Below are positions 23,506 through 33,237 of a stretch of 64,000 nt of DNA, piece after piece (within the stretch, counting starts at the first letter, position 1; every line of letters begins with the position of its first letter). Location: NCBI RefSeq assembly GCF_013240295.1, contig NZ_JABETK010000001.1:1-64000 (forward strand), read 5' to 3'. The translations under genes were made by a program, and so were the position numbers. Origin of the DNA: Neoaquamicrobium sediminum (GTDB lineage: Bacteria; Pseudomonadota; Alphaproteobacteria; Rhizobiales; Rhizobiaceae). Under the pieces are notes generated by a model. The model saw nothing but the letters and a program-made list of their open reading frames with translations, ran no database searches and had not been told where the DNA came from.

Positions 23506-23869
23506 AGACGCCGGAACGCACAGCCTCCAGATAGGCCAGAACCTTGTCGGCCTTGCCGTCGCGGACGAGATCGTAGGCGGTCTTGCCGGCCCAGCCCGGA
23601 ATCGGCTGATGCTTGAACCAGATCGCCGCGCGTTCCTCGCCGCCGGCCATCTCGCCGGCCATCGCCAGCACCCGCACCACCGGGCTCAAGGCGGCGTCGA
23701 CCTTGCGTGCGCCACCCCTGGCTGCCAGCGTGTTGCGGGCAACACCGATCAGGCCGGCCAGCTCGGTCATCGTAACGCCAAGCAGATCTGCGACGCGCCG
23801 CGCCGACAGGAACGGCGTGCCGCCCTCGCCGAACTTCTGTGCGGAGCTTTCCAACGCCATCATGGACAT
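23498..23869 (-). CDS. Xre/MbcA/ParS-type antitoxin
   Basis: A 123-residue antitoxin partner of the RES toxin. It has an N-terminal helix-turn-helix (LSARRVADLLGVTMTELAGLIGVARNTLAARG, about 21-52) and the C-terminal toxin-binding DUF2384 segment with IWFKHQPIPGWAGKTAYDLVRDGKADKVLAYLEAV. The ATG at 23869 is preceded by AAGGA. In the family this protein both neutralises the toxin and represses the operon; operator sites were not found by eye. Confidence 0.88.
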   Translation of the reverse strand: MSMMALESSAQKFGEGGTPFLSARRVADLLGVTMTELAGLIGVARNTLAARGGARKVDAALSPVVRVLAMAGEMAGGEERAAIWFKHQPIPGWAGKTAYDLVRDGKADKVLAYLEAVRSGVYA

Positions 23870-23946
23870 GACAACATCCTTGCGTATTTTGACATTTGTA
23901 TGCTCAATATGCGCTCAATATTCGCCCATTTCAAGCTGAGCCGCCT

Positions 23947-24647
23947 ATGAAGCCCCCTCTTCCATCGTCATCCTCACCGGCGCGGGGATTTCCGTCGAAT
24001 CCGGCATACCCAGCTTTCGCGACAAGAACGGCCTCTGGTCGAAGATCGACTATCGCGATTACGCGACACCCGAGGGCTATGCGCGCAATCCCGGCAAAGT
24101 GCTCGAATTCTACAACATGCGCCGACGCAACCTGGCCAACGTCTACCCCAACGAGGCGCATCACGCGCTGGCGCGGCTGGAAGGTGGGTTCAAAGGTGAA
24201 TTCCTGCTGGTGACGCAGAATGTCGACGACCTGCACGAATCGGCTGGATCGAGGAAGTTGATCCATATGCATGGCGAGCACGGGTCGGCGCTGTGCGAGG
24301 CATGCGGCATGCGCATGCGCTGGCGCGGCGACATGACCGTGAATTCGCAATGCACCTTGTGCGGGACCATCGGGCGCCTGCGGCCCGACGTCGTGTGGTT
24401 CGGCGAGATGCCGTACCAGATGGACCGCATCTATCGAGCGCTGCGTGAGGCGGAACTTTTCATTGCCATCGGTACGTCCGGGAATGTCTATCCGGCCGCG
24501 GCTTTCGTCGAGGAGGCGCGGGCGGCAGGTGCGCGCACGGTGGAACTTAACCTCGAACAGTCGGAAAACACCGAATTGTTTGACGAAACGATCCGGGGGC
24601 CGGCAACGGAAACCGTGCCGGCGTTCGTCGACCGGCTGCTGGCGTGA
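23947..24647 (+). CDS. cobB: NAD-dependent protein deacylase, sirtuin (frame broken just after the start)
   Basis: Sir2-family lysine deacylase; about 233 residues. NAD-binding motif SIVILTGAGISVESGIPSFRD, catalytic His in LIHMHGEHG, TQNVDDLHESAG, and zinc cysteines in CEACGMRMRW...CTLCG are all present. The open frame has no start codon after its upstream stop at 23937-23939. An ATG at 23947 is one base out of phase, so a base is probably missing around 23951 (restored start MK-x-PSSIVILTG). The alternative of a non-canonical start is less likely. Confidence 0.9.
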
Positions 24648-25892
24648 CTATCGCCTCTTCCGCGGCTTCTCCAGCAGCGCCACCGCTTCGAGATGCGGTG
24701 ACCACAGGAACTGGTCCACGGGCACCACACGCGTGAGACGATAGCCGCCATCGACGAGGATGCGCAGATCGCGCGCGAGAGTGACCGGATTGCACGAAAC
24801 GGCCGCGACGAAGCGGACCTGGCTGCGGGCTATCTGCTTGGCCTGATCTTCCGCGCCGGCACGCGGCGGATCGAAGACCAGCCCGTCGAATGTCGCGTCG
24901 AGTTCCTTGAAGGTGAGCGGGCGCACGAACAGGTCGCGCTTTTCCACCGTAACCTTCTTGACCCGCTCGCCGAAACGGTAGGCGCGATCGAGGCTTGCAA
25001 TCGCCGCCGCGTCGCCCTCCACCGCATGGACCTCGCTGTTGCGCGCCAGCCGGAGGGCAAAGGTGCCGACGCCGGCGAAAAGGTCGGCCACGCGCTTTGC
25101 CTTCGCCAGATGCGCGCCAACCAGTCCGGCCATGGTCGTCTCCGCCTCGGCGACCGCCTGCAGAAAGGCGCCCGGTGGCGGCAGCACCGCGACTTCACTG
25201 GCCATGATGAGCGGCTTCTTTGGCTCGACGATGATCTCGCCGTCTATGGAAAGGCGGGCGAGACCGCTGCGCACGACGAATTCGACCACTGCCTGGCGCG
25301 CCTTGCCTTCCAGCGACCCGCTGCCTTCGGCAGCCACATCGAGACCGGAGGCGGTGTGCGTGACGTTGAGCCGGAAAGGCTTGAAGCTGCGTGCGATCAG
25401 CGCCGTCAGATCGCGGAGCATCGGCAGGCTCTTGACGATCGACGGCAGAAGGATCGGGCATTCCTCGACATCCACGATGCGGTGCGAGAGCGCGGCGTTG
25501 AAGCCGAGCAGCACGCCCTTGTCCGTCGTGCGGGCGGTAAACGCCGCGCGGCGGCGCGTGTACGGCTGGCAGGGAACCAGATCATCGACGGGCACCTCCA
25601 GCCCTTTCGACCGCAGCGCCTCGACAAGCTTCTCGCGTTTCCACTCGCGATAGGCCGTCTCTTCCAGATGCTGGAGGGCGCAGCCGCCGCAATCGCCGAA
25701 ATGACGGCACGGCGGCTCGACGCGCAGCGGTGACGGCTCGATGACCGAGACAAGGTCGGCCTTCTTTCCGTCCAGCGAGGCGTTGACCTTTTCGCCGGGC
25801 AGCGCGAACGGCACGAAGACCTGCCCCTGCCCCGTCTCGGCGATGCCGTCGCCCTGGGCGCCGAGACGCGAAATGGTAAGAATGCCGCTCAT
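24648..25892 (-). CDS. RNA m5U methyltransferase, TrmA/RlmD family
   Basis: SAM-dependent class I methyltransferase that modifies uracil C5 in rRNA or tRNA; 414 residues. It has an N-terminal TRAM domain (ILTISRLGAQGDGIAETGQGQVFVPFALPGE), an Fe-S type cysteine cluster CRHFGDCGGCALQHL (about 62-76) with a further Cys in ECPILLP, the SAM motif VADLFAGVGTFALRLA, the FDPPRAG motif and the nucleophile Cys in AVSCNPVTLARDL. The cysteine cluster suggests RlmD/RumA-like (23S rRNA) activity, but the exact target is inferred. Its start overlaps the tlyA stop by ATGA. Confidence 0.88.
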   Translation of the reverse strand: MSGILTISRLGAQGDGIAETGQGQVFVPFALPGEKVNASLDGKKADLVSVIEPSPLRVEPPCRHFGDCGGCALQHLEETAYREWKREKLVEALRSKGLEVPVDDLVPCQPYTRRRAAFTARTTDKGVLLGFNAALSHRIVDVEECPILLPSIVKSLPMLRDLTALIARSFKPFRLNVTHTASGLDVAAEGSGSLEGKARQAVVEFVVRSGLARLSIDGEIIVEPKKPLIMASEVAVLPPPGAFLQAVAEAETTMAGLVGAHLAKAKRVADLFAGVGTFALRLARNSEVHAVEGDAAAIASLDRAYRFGERVKKVTVEKRDLFVRPLTFKELDATFDGLVFDPPRAGAEDQAKQIARSQVRFVAAVSCNPVTLARDLRILVDGGYRLTRVVPVDQFLWSPHLEAVALLEKPRKRR

Positions 25893-26653
25893 CTGTCCTT
25901 CACGCCTGCCAGCAGGAATTCCCGGTTGCCATCGCCACCTTCGATCGGCGACGGCACGAAGCCCAGCGCACGCCATCCGGAACACGCGCCCAGCCATGCT
26001 TCGAGGTCTTGCGCAATCTGCTCGCCCATCGCGGGGTCGCGGAGGAGGCCGCCCTTGCCGATGGCTTCCCGGCCTGCCTCGAACTGCGGCTTGACCAGCA
26101 GCACGCAGCGCGCGCCGGGCGCGGCAAGATCGAGCGCCGGCGGCAAAGCGAGCTTCAGCGAGATAAAGCTGACATCGGAGACCACGAGGCCTGGCCCGAT
26201 GGCGCCGAGATGACTGGCATCGAGATCGCGCGCGTTAAGCTTTTCCAGCGAGGTGACGCGCGGATCGGCTGCCAGCGCCGGGTCGAGCTGACCATGTCCG
26301 ACATCGACCGCAACCACATGCGCGGCGCCACGCTCCAGCAGCACCTGCGTGAAACCGCCCGTGGATGCGCCGATGTCGAGCGCATGCAGCCCCGCCGGAT
26401 CGATGCCGAATGCGTGGAGCCCCGCCACCAGCTTAAGCGCCGCGCGCGAGACATAGGTGCGCGCCGGATCGTCGACGGCAATCTCGGCCGTCTCGGCGGT
26501 CGGTTGCCCCGGCTTCGCCGCCGCGACCCCATTTACGACCACCGCGCCGCGCGTGATCGCATCGCGCGCCCGCGAACGGCTGGCAAAAAGCCCGCGCCGG
26601 ACGAGCAGTTCGTCCAGGCGCAGCCGGCCGGCGGGTTGGTGTTGCGTGTTCAT
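25889..26653 (-). CDS. tlyA: TlyA family rRNA 2'-O-methyltransferase
   Basis: S4 domain plus FtsJ-like methyltransferase; 254 residues. The S4 domain is RLDELLVRRGLFASRSRARDAITRGAVVVNG (about 13-43). The SAM motif is ALDIGASTGGFTQVLLERGAAHVVAVDVG, and the K-D-K-E type residues include VVSDVSFISLK and LLVKPQFEAGRE. Mycobacterial TlyA methylates 16S and 23S rRNA and confers capreomycin sensitivity; the alphaproteobacterial target is not shown here. The ATG at 26653 (MNTQHQPAG) is chosen over 26683. It overlaps the downstream m5U methyltransferase gene. Confidence 0.9.
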   Translation of the reverse strand: MNTQHQPAGRLRLDELLVRRGLFASRSRARDAITRGAVVVNGVAAAKPGQPTAETAEIAVDDPARTYVSRAALKLVAGLHAFGIDPAGLHALDIGASTGGFTQVLLERGAAHVVAVDVGHGQLDPALAADPRVTSLEKLNARDLDASHLGAIGPGLVVSDVSFISLKLALPPALDLAAPGARCVLLVKPQFEAGREAIGKGGLLRDPAMGEQIAQDLEAWLGACSGWRALGFVPSPIEGGDGNREFLLAGVKDR

Positions 26654-26704
26654 GCGCCTTCCTTGGGCCAAGCGCGCGGCCAAGGCAAGACGGATCGGGG
26701 ATTG

Positions 26705-26989
26705 TCAGAGTTCAGGAGAGGCCCGCGGTCTTCGCTCGACCGCGATCGCAAGTCCGTCCTGCCAGACGCCGGGCAGTCTGGCGCCCGGTCTTGCCGGCGT
26801 GCCCTCCTCGGGTCGCCTCTCCAATCGGGGCTCCTCGCCGAGACCGAAAGCGCCGCGCAACGGGGCGTTCAGTCGGGAAGCGACGATGCTGGCGGCCGCC
26901 TCATCGAGGCGGCGGTCATAGCGTTCGTCGGCGGCCACGTCACCGCCAAGCACCATCACCACCAGCAAGGCAAACGCCAGCCTGCGCAT
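26705..26989 (-). CDS. Small secreted protein of unknown function
   Basis: A 94-residue protein with a clear signal peptide (MRRLAFALLVVMVLGGDVAA) and a charged mature part: DERYDRRLDEAAASIVASRLN, then PLRGAFGLGEEP and an Arg/Pro-rich tail. I do not recognise the family. It lies between tlyA and dxs on the same strand. Base composition and codon use match the surroundings, so it is probably a real gene. Confidence 0.6.
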   Translation of the reverse strand: MRRLAFALLVVMVLGGDVAADERYDRRLDEAAASIVASRLNAPLRGAFGLGEEPRLERRPEEGTPARPGARLPGVWQDGLAIAVERRPRASPEL

Positions 26990-27121
26990 CCCGAAACCCC
27001 ATTTGCTTTCGGGCGCGGTTCTATCGCAGCGGACCTAAGGAAGCGCCAAGCGGAAGGGTTAGCGAAACGTATGCGCGACGTGCGCACCAAAGCCTGGAAG
27101 GCGGGCACTCATTGGCCTCAA

Positions 27122-29035
27122 TCAGGCGCTTGCGGCGCCCACCGAGCGACCGAGCGCGCCAAATACCGCACGCACGATGCCCGCCGTGTCGAGCCCGGCA
27201 TCCGCATACATCTTCTCAGGTTTGGCGTGATCGACGAAGGCGTCCGGCAGGATCAGCGGCCTGACCTTGAGGCCGCTTTCCAGCAGGCCCTCATGGGCGA
27301 GCTGGTGCAGGACATGTGTCGAGAAGCCGCCGATCGCGCCTTCCTCGACCGTGATGAGCACCTCGTGCTCGCGCGCGAGCCGGCGTACCAGATCGGCGTC
27401 GAGCGGCTTGGCGAAGCGGGCGTCGGCGACCGTCGTGGAGAGGCCCGCAGCGTCCAGTTCTTCGGCCGCCAGCAGGCAGTCAGCCAAGCGGGTGCCGAAC
27501 GACAGCAGCGCCACCTTTGTGCCCTGCTTGACGATGCGGCCGCGGCCGATTTCCAGCGGCTGGCCACGCTCGGGCATCTCGACGCCAACGCCATTGCCGC
27601 GCGGATAGCGGAAGGCGATAGGACCCCCATCGAAATCGGCGGCAGTGCGCACCATGTGCCGCAGTTCCGCCTCGTCGGCGGCCGCCATGACGACGAAGTC
27701 CGGCAGCGAAGCCAGATAGGTCACGTCGAACGCGCCGCAATGGGTCGGGCCGTCAGCGCCGACGAAGCCGGCACGGTCGATCGGAAAGCGCACCGGCAGC
27801 TTCTGGATCGCGACGTCGTGCACAACCTGATCGTAGGCGCGCTGCAGGAAGGTCGAATAGATCGCCGCAAACGGCTTCAGGCCTTCCGTCGCCAGGCCGG
27901 CCGCGAAGGTGACGGCATGCTGCTCGGCGATGCCGACGTCGAAGGTGCGCGAAGGGAACGCCTCGCCGAAGAGATCGAGACCCGTGCCGCTCGGCATCGC
28001 AGCGGTGACGGCGACGATACGGTCGTCTTCCTGAGCTTCGCGCACGAGGCTTTCGGCGAACACCTTGGTATAGCTCGGCGCATTGGCCGGCGCCTTGGCC
28101 TGCGCGCCGCTGATGACATCGAACTTGTTGACGCCGTGATACTTGTCGGCAGCCTGTTCGGCCGGCGCATAGCCCTTGCCCTTCTGGGTGACGACATGGA
28201 TGAGCACGGGACCGGTACCGTTGTCGCGCACGTTGCGCAGCACGGGCACGAGGTGCTCGAGGTCATGCCCGTCGATGGGGCCGATGTGAAAGAAACCCAT
28301 TTCCTCGAATAGCGTGCCGCCGGTGACGTAGCCGCGCGCATGTTCGACGGCGCGCGTAACAGCACGGTCGACGCGCTTGCCGAGATAGGACGTCAGTTTC
28401 TTGCCGAAATCCCGGATGCCGGCATAGGTCGAGCCCGAAGCGAGCCGGGCCAGATAGTGGCTCATCGCGCCGGACGGCGGCGCGATCGACATGTCGTTGT
28501 CGTTGAGGATGACGATCAGCCGCGCGTCGAGCGCGCCGGCGTTGTTCATCGCCTCATAGGCCATGCCGGCCGACATGGCGCCGTCGCCGATCACGGCAAT
28601 CACGTTGTTGGCGCCACCCTTGAGATCGCGCGCAACCGCCATGCCGAGGCCGGCGGAAATCGAGGTCGAGGAATGCGCCGCTCCGAACGGGTCGTATTCG
28701 CTCTCCGTTCGCTTGGTGAAGCCGGAAAGGCCTCCTTCCTGCCGCAGCGTGCGGATGCGGTCGCGCCGGCCGGTCAGGATCTTGTGCGGATAGGCCTGGT
28801 GGCCGACATCCCAGATGATGCGGTCGGCGGGCGTGTCGAAGACGTAGTGAAGCGCCACCGTCAGCTCGACCACGCCGAGGCCGGCTCCCAGATGGCCGCC
28901 GGTCTGCGAAACCGCGTCGATCAGTTCCGCCCGCAGCTCGGAAGCCAGTTGCGGCAGTTCGCCTTCGGGCAGGTCGCGCAGGTCGGCTGGAATGCGGACC
29001 TTGTCGAGGAGCGGGGTATCGGGGGCTGGCGTCAC
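27122..29035 (-). CDS. dxs: 1-deoxy-D-xylulose-5-phosphate synthase
   Basis: First enzyme of the MEP isoprenoid pathway, condensing pyruvate and glyceraldehyde 3-phosphate with thiamine diphosphate; 637 residues. The TPP motif is [32 protein letters not shown], the [16 protein letters not shown] segment and the C-terminal transketolase domain ending [11 protein letters not shown] are typical. It starts with GTG at 29035. The two other MEP genes in the window are ispH and ispE. Confidence 0.96.
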   Translation of the reverse strand: MTPAPDTPLLDKVRIPADLRDLPEGELPQLASELRAELIDAVSQTGGHLGAGLGVVELTVALHYVFDTPADRIIWDVGHQAYPHKILTGRRDRIRTLRQEGGLSGFTKRTESEYDPFGAAHSSTSISAGLGMAVARDLKGGANNVIAVIGDGAMSAGMAYEAMNNAGALDARLIVILNDNDMSIAPPSGAMSHYLARLASGSTYAGIRDFGKKLTSYLGKRVDRAVTRAVEHARGYVTGGTLFEEMGFFHIGPIDGHDLEHLVPVLRNVRDNGTGPVLIHVVTQKGKGYAPAEQAADKYHGVNKFDVISGAQAKAPANAPSYTKVFAESLVREAQEDDRIVAVTAAMPSGTGLDLFGEAFPSRTFDVGIAEQHAVTFAAGLATEGLKPFAAIYSTFLQRAYDQVVHDVAIQKLPVRFPIDRAGFVGADGPTHCGAFDVTYLASLPDFVVMAAADEAELRHMVRTAADFDGGPIAFRYPRGNGVGVEMPERGQPLEIGRGRIVKQGTKVALLSFGTRLADCLLAAEELDAAGLSTTVADARFAKPLDADLVRRLAREHEVLITVEEGAIGGFSTHVLHQLAHEGLLESGLKVRPLILPDAFVDHAKPEKMYADAGLDTAGIVRAVFGALGRSVGAASA

Positions 29036-29117
29036 AGGCTCGCCGTTTCATCCATTGTCGTATCGAGCCCGAAATAGGCCGTTGAGCCGCGAAAGTAAAT
29101 GCGGCCTTTGGGCCGGT

Positions 29118-30038
29118 TCAACCTTCGGGCAGCGGAATAAACTCTTCCTCGTCGCCCGGAACGATGTCGAAACGGCCGGTCCGCCACTCTTCCTTTGCCT
29201 GCTCTATGCGCTCCTTCGAGGAGGACACGAAGTTCCACCAGATATAGCGTTTCGAGCCCAGCGACGCGCCGCCGAACAGCATCAGATGCGCACCGCGCTC
29301 GGACGAGACGACGATCTCGTCACCCGGACGGAAGGCAAGCAACCGGTCGGACGGGAAGCGGTCGGTGAGAACGTCGACTTCGCCGTCCAGTACATAGATG
29401 GCGCGCTCCTCGGCATCGGCTGGAATCTGCAGGCGCGCTCCGGGAGCAAGCCTGATATCCGCATAGAGCGTGTCGGATGCCGTCTTGACCGGCGAACGCA
29501 GACCGTGAAAGGCGCCGATCACCACACGGCCCGATACGCCGTCGGCATCGAGGACTGGCATCTCGTCACGCGCGGTGTTCTCGAACAGCGGATCGACTTC
29601 CTCCTTGCTGTCCGGCAAGGCGAGCCAGGTCTGCAGACCGGACATCGCCATGGGGTTGCCGCGCAACTCCTCGGGCGAGCGTTCGGAATGAACGATACCC
29701 CGCCCTGCGGTCATCAGGTTGATGTCGCCGGGCTCGATGACCATCTCGGTCCCGAGCGAATCGCGATGCCTGATCTTGCCGTCAAATAGGTATGTGACGG
29801 TCGAAAGTCCGATATGGGGATGCGGGCGCACGTCGAGCATCTCGTCGCCGCGCAGGATCGCCGGTCCCATGCGGTCGAAGAAGATGAAAGGGCCGACTAG
29901 CTTTCGCCTGGCTGTCGGCAGTGCTCGGCGCACCTCGAACCCGCCGATATCCTTGGCATTGGGTATGATGAGGGTTTCGATGGCGTCGCACGCAAGCGCG
30001 TCGCCGGGCTGGGGATCATTGCCGGGGAAGAAGCTCAT
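29118..30038 (-). CDS. Pirin family protein
   Basis: A bicupin pirin of 306 residues. The N-terminal metal site is visible: His73 and His75 in DVRPHPHIGLSTV, and His117 with Glu119 in AGRGIVHSERSPEE, the H-x-H...H-x-E set of YhhW-like pirins. The C-terminal cupin includes LYADIRLAPGARLQIPADAEERAIYVLDGEV. Some pirins have quercetinase activity; the role here is unknown. The ATG at 30038 begins MSFFPGND. It is followed on the same strand by dxs after an 82-bp gap and sits 62 bp downstream of the MAPEG gene. Confidence 0.9.
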   Translation of the reverse strand: MSFFPGNDPQPGDALACDAIETLIIPNAKDIGGFEVRRALPTARRKLVGPFIFFDRMGPAILRGDEMLDVRPHPHIGLSTVTYLFDGKIRHRDSLGTEMVIEPGDINLMTAGRGIVHSERSPEELRGNPMAMSGLQTWLALPDSKEEVDPLFENTARDEMPVLDADGVSGRVVIGAFHGLRSPVKTASDTLYADIRLAPGARLQIPADAEERAIYVLDGEVDVLTDRFPSDRLLAFRPGDEIVVSSERGAHLMLFGGASLGSKRYIWWNFVSSSKERIEQAKEEWRTGRFDIVPGDEEEFIPLPEG

Positions 30039-30100
30039 GAGACATCTTCGCCCCCGCAACGCGCTTGCCAAGAGGGATTTGGCCTGAGAGCCGGCGGCCC

Positions 30101-30472
30101 CTATGCGAAGGCGAGAATGCATGCGCCTGCAAGGAGGGCGCTGTAGGTAAAGATCATGCCCGGCGCGCGCATGGCGGTGCTGCCGGTCATGATGCCGGCA
30201 TAGTGCAGCGCCCTGCCCGCGACCAGCAGGCCAGCGACAAGCCAAATCCAGTGGGTCGCTGCGCCGCGATATTCAGCAAGGCCCAGAAGAATAAGCACCA
30301 TTGGGACGTATTCGGTGAAATTGCCCTGAGCCCGGATGCGCCGCATCAAGGTCTCGTCGCTACCGAAGCCGATCCTGGTGTCCACCTTCATCCGGCGCAG
30401 GCTGACCGAAATGCTGATGACGATCAGCGCGACCGCCGCAAGCGACGCGGCCATGGACGTGATGGGCAGCAT
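30101..30472 (-). CDS. MAPEG family membrane protein
   Basis: A 123-residue protein with four TM helices of the MAPEG (eicosanoid/glutathione metabolism-like) family. Support comes from RIRAQGNFTEYVPMVLILLGLAEYRG, the conserved R-x-x-x-N-x-x-E-x-x-P stretch, and GRALHYAGIMTG. A good GGAGG lies upstream of the ATG at 30472. It is divergent from an HxlR regulator, with a CTTGCA-TTT-TGCAAG palindrome between them, so it is probably controlled by it. Its substrate is unknown. Confidence 0.85.
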   Translation of the reverse strand: MLPITSMAASLAAVALIVISISVSLRRMKVDTRIGFGSDETLMRRIRAQGNFTEYVPMVLILLGLAEYRGAATHWIWLVAGLLVAGRALHYAGIMTGSTAMRAPGMIFTYSALLAGACILAFA

Positions 30473-30518
30473 GGAAACTCCTCCAGTCTCAACTCTTCAT
30501 GCAGCTTACGCCTTTGTG

Positions 30519-30533
30519 CTTGCATTTTGCAAG
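30519..30533. promoter_or_regulatory. Palindrome in the MAPEG/HxlR divergent promoter, candidate HxlR operator
   Basis: CTTGCA-TTT-TGCAAG is a perfect 6-bp inverted repeat centred 28 bp before the HxlR start codon and about 54 bp before the MAPEG start. HxlR-type regulators bind short palindromes in the divergent promoters they control, so this is the best operator candidate in the 81-bp gap. Confidence 0.5.
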
Positions 30534-30553
30534 TTAGAATCCATAATGGTGAC

Positions 30554-30941
30554 ATGGTGGAGTTTCGTTCCCAATGCCCGATCGCCTCGACGCTCGACAT
30601 CGTCGGCGACAAGTGGTCGTTGCTGATCCTCAGGTCGATGGTGGTCGGAGCGACGAGCTATTCGGATTTTCTCGCCTCGGCCGAGAAGATATCGACCAAC
30701 ATTCTGGCGGAGCGGCTGCGCCGGCTGGAAGATGCAGGACTGATCGCGCGCGCTACCGCGCGACAAGGCTCGATCCGGGGCGCCTACGCGCTGACGCCGC
30801 GCGGCGCGGCACTTATTCCCGCCCTGCAAGGAGCTCGCCCGATGGGGCGAGGCCAACATTCCGGACAGATGGGAGGCGCCTGAACGGTTCTATGCGGCAA
30901 GGCCGGAGGATTTTGGCGAGGCCGCTCCGGCGGACGGCTAG
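30554..30941 (+). CDS. HxlR family transcriptional regulator (frameshifted near the 3' end)
   Basis: A winged-helix regulator of about 128 residues when repaired. The HxlR hallmarks are CPIASTLDIVGDKWSLLILRSMV (conserved Cys and W in gdKWs) and the wing ARATARQGSIRGAYALTPRGAAL. One extra A near 30825 changes LQELARWGEANIPDRWE into a short false tail; removing it gives a C-terminus ending at TAG 30939-30941. HxlR proteins often sense thiols or aldehydes through the N-terminal Cys. It is divergent from MAPEG and the pirin gene lies beyond. Confidence 0.88.
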
Positions 30942-30947
30942 AATCGC

Positions 30948-31202
30948 CTATTCGGGATCGAGCGGCTCGGTGCCGACAGGCGCACCGTCGCGCGACAGGC
31001 GGATCTTCTCCACCTTGTCCTCGGCCGCCTTCAGCAGCTTCTCGCAATGCGCCTTGAGCGCTTCGCCGCGCTCGTAAATGCGGATCGACTGCTCGAGCGG
31101 CACGTCTCCGCGTTCCAGATCGTCGACAATACGCTCCAGCGCCTCAAGCGCCTGCTCGAAGCTCAGCGCCTTGATGTCCTCGTTGGCCGCATCCTGGTTC
31201 AT
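30948..31202 (-). CDS. xseB: Exodeoxyribonuclease VII small subunit
   Basis: Small subunit of exonuclease VII; 84 residues. The single-domain pattern is clear: [55 protein letters not shown]. The ATG at 31202 is preferred over the adjacent GTG at 31205 and has AAGGGATG upstream. It starts 4 bp after the deacetylase stop, so the pair is co-transcribed. The xseA large subunit is not in the window. Confidence 0.95.
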   Translation of the reverse strand: MNQDAANEDIKALSFEQALEALERIVDDLERGDVPLEQSIRIYERGEALKAHCEKLLKAAEDKVEKIRLSRDGAPVGTEPLDPE

Positions 31203-31206
31203 CACA

Positions 31207-32133
<927 letters not shown>

Positions 32134-32204
32134 GCCCCGATATAGGCGCAGTCGCGCAAAATGACCATGTCGCGAGCCGAAACAGAGCCTGTGTTCAACA
32201 GGCT

Positions 32205-33179
32205 TTATGCCGGTGCGCCTGCCTCGCTGCTCCGCCCCATGCCCATGGAAGCGGCAGCCTTGTCCTTGAGATCGCGGAAGTGACGCGAGGCGCCGGCAAG
32301 CTTGCGATCCCATTCGGGATTGGGAGCCTGTCCCTCGATCGTGCGGAAATAGACCTGCATCAGAGCGGCAATCACAAAGGGCTCGATCAGCGCTGCCTTG
32401 ACCGCCCAGGCGAAGACAAGCGCCAGCACGAAAGACCAGCCGGCAAGCTGGCCCGGCATCACATAGAGGATCGCTGCCGCTGGCGCGAGCATGACGAGGA
32501 AGACCGCAGCCGCCAGCACCCACATGAAGACCGCCAGCCAGACGGCGTTCTTGATCATCATCGTGCCATTCTGTGCGTAGAGCACGACGCCCTGCCGGGC
32601 GCTTTCGAACGGCGCGCTGCTGTTTGTGCGGATGTTGTAGCCGAGGATGATCTCGTCGACATAGGTGAGCGAGATGCGCACGACCGTGTTGACGAAGTTG
32701 GCGATGCCCTGGAGGCCAGGTATCGGCAGGAGCGCGGCCGTGCCGCTGATCAGCCCGGTGATCACCCGAACAACGCCCTTGATGAGCTGGTCGACAACGA
32801 AGAGCACGTTGGCCTCCGCAAAGCGCGCCTTGACCGTATCGGTCGCGTACGAGATCTGCCCCTGCCCGCCCGGAACCTCGCGCCCGTCGATCAGGTGCAC
32901 CATCACGGCGATGTGGCCGGCCTTCACGACGTAGAGGATGTATTCACGGATCCAGTAGACGACGACCGACACCAGCCCGAAGCCCGCGATGCCGCCCCAG
33001 AGCGCGAAACTGCCCGGGCTGTCGGATATGTGGCCGACACCGTAGCCGACGCCCGCGCCCGCCCCCGTTGCCACGATATAGGCGACAGTGATGCCGAAAT
33101 AGACGACGAGCCTAAGCGCTATGAACGGCCAGGTTCTCGCCATGATGCCGAGCGTCCTGCCAATATCGAAATCCCACAT
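32205..33179 (-). CDS. Multi-pass membrane protein of unknown function
   Basis: A 324-residue protein with about six to seven hydrophobic segments: around 18-45, 58-78, 117-150 (weaker), 200-225, 228-250 and 262-285. The N-terminus MWDFDIGRTLGIMARTWPFIALRL and the soluble tail ending RHFRDLKDKAAASMGMGR are distinctive, but I do not recognise the family. The start at 33179 is preferred to a GTG at 33203, with AGGGGC upstream. It is transcribed toward the deacetylase gene from which it is separated by 71 bp. Confidence 0.75.
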   Translation of the reverse strand: MWDFDIGRTLGIMARTWPFIALRLVVYFGITVAYIVATGAGAGVGYGVGHISDSPGSFALWGGIAGFGLVSVVVYWIREYILYVVKAGHIAVMVHLIDGREVPGGQGQISYATDTVKARFAEANVLFVVDQLIKGVVRVITGLISGTAALLPIPGLQGIANFVNTVVRISLTYVDEIILGYNIRTNSSAPFESARQGVVLYAQNGTMMIKNAVWLAVFMWVLAAAVFLVMLAPAAAILYVMPGQLAGWSFVLALVFAWAVKAALIEPFVIAALMQVYFRTIEGQAPNPEWDRKLAGASRHFRDLKDKAAASMGMGRSSEAGAPA

Positions 33180-33237
33180 CCCAAAGCCCCTGAAACGAAT
33201 CACAGGCGCAAAGTATAGCGGCGACGCTTCCGTTGCG

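Noticed and set aside
26009..28312. A 767-codon plus-strand ORF over tlyA, the small secreted gene and dxs
   Set aside because: It is a high-GC shadow antisense to well-supported genes, its composition is Arg-rich and it has no recognisable domain.
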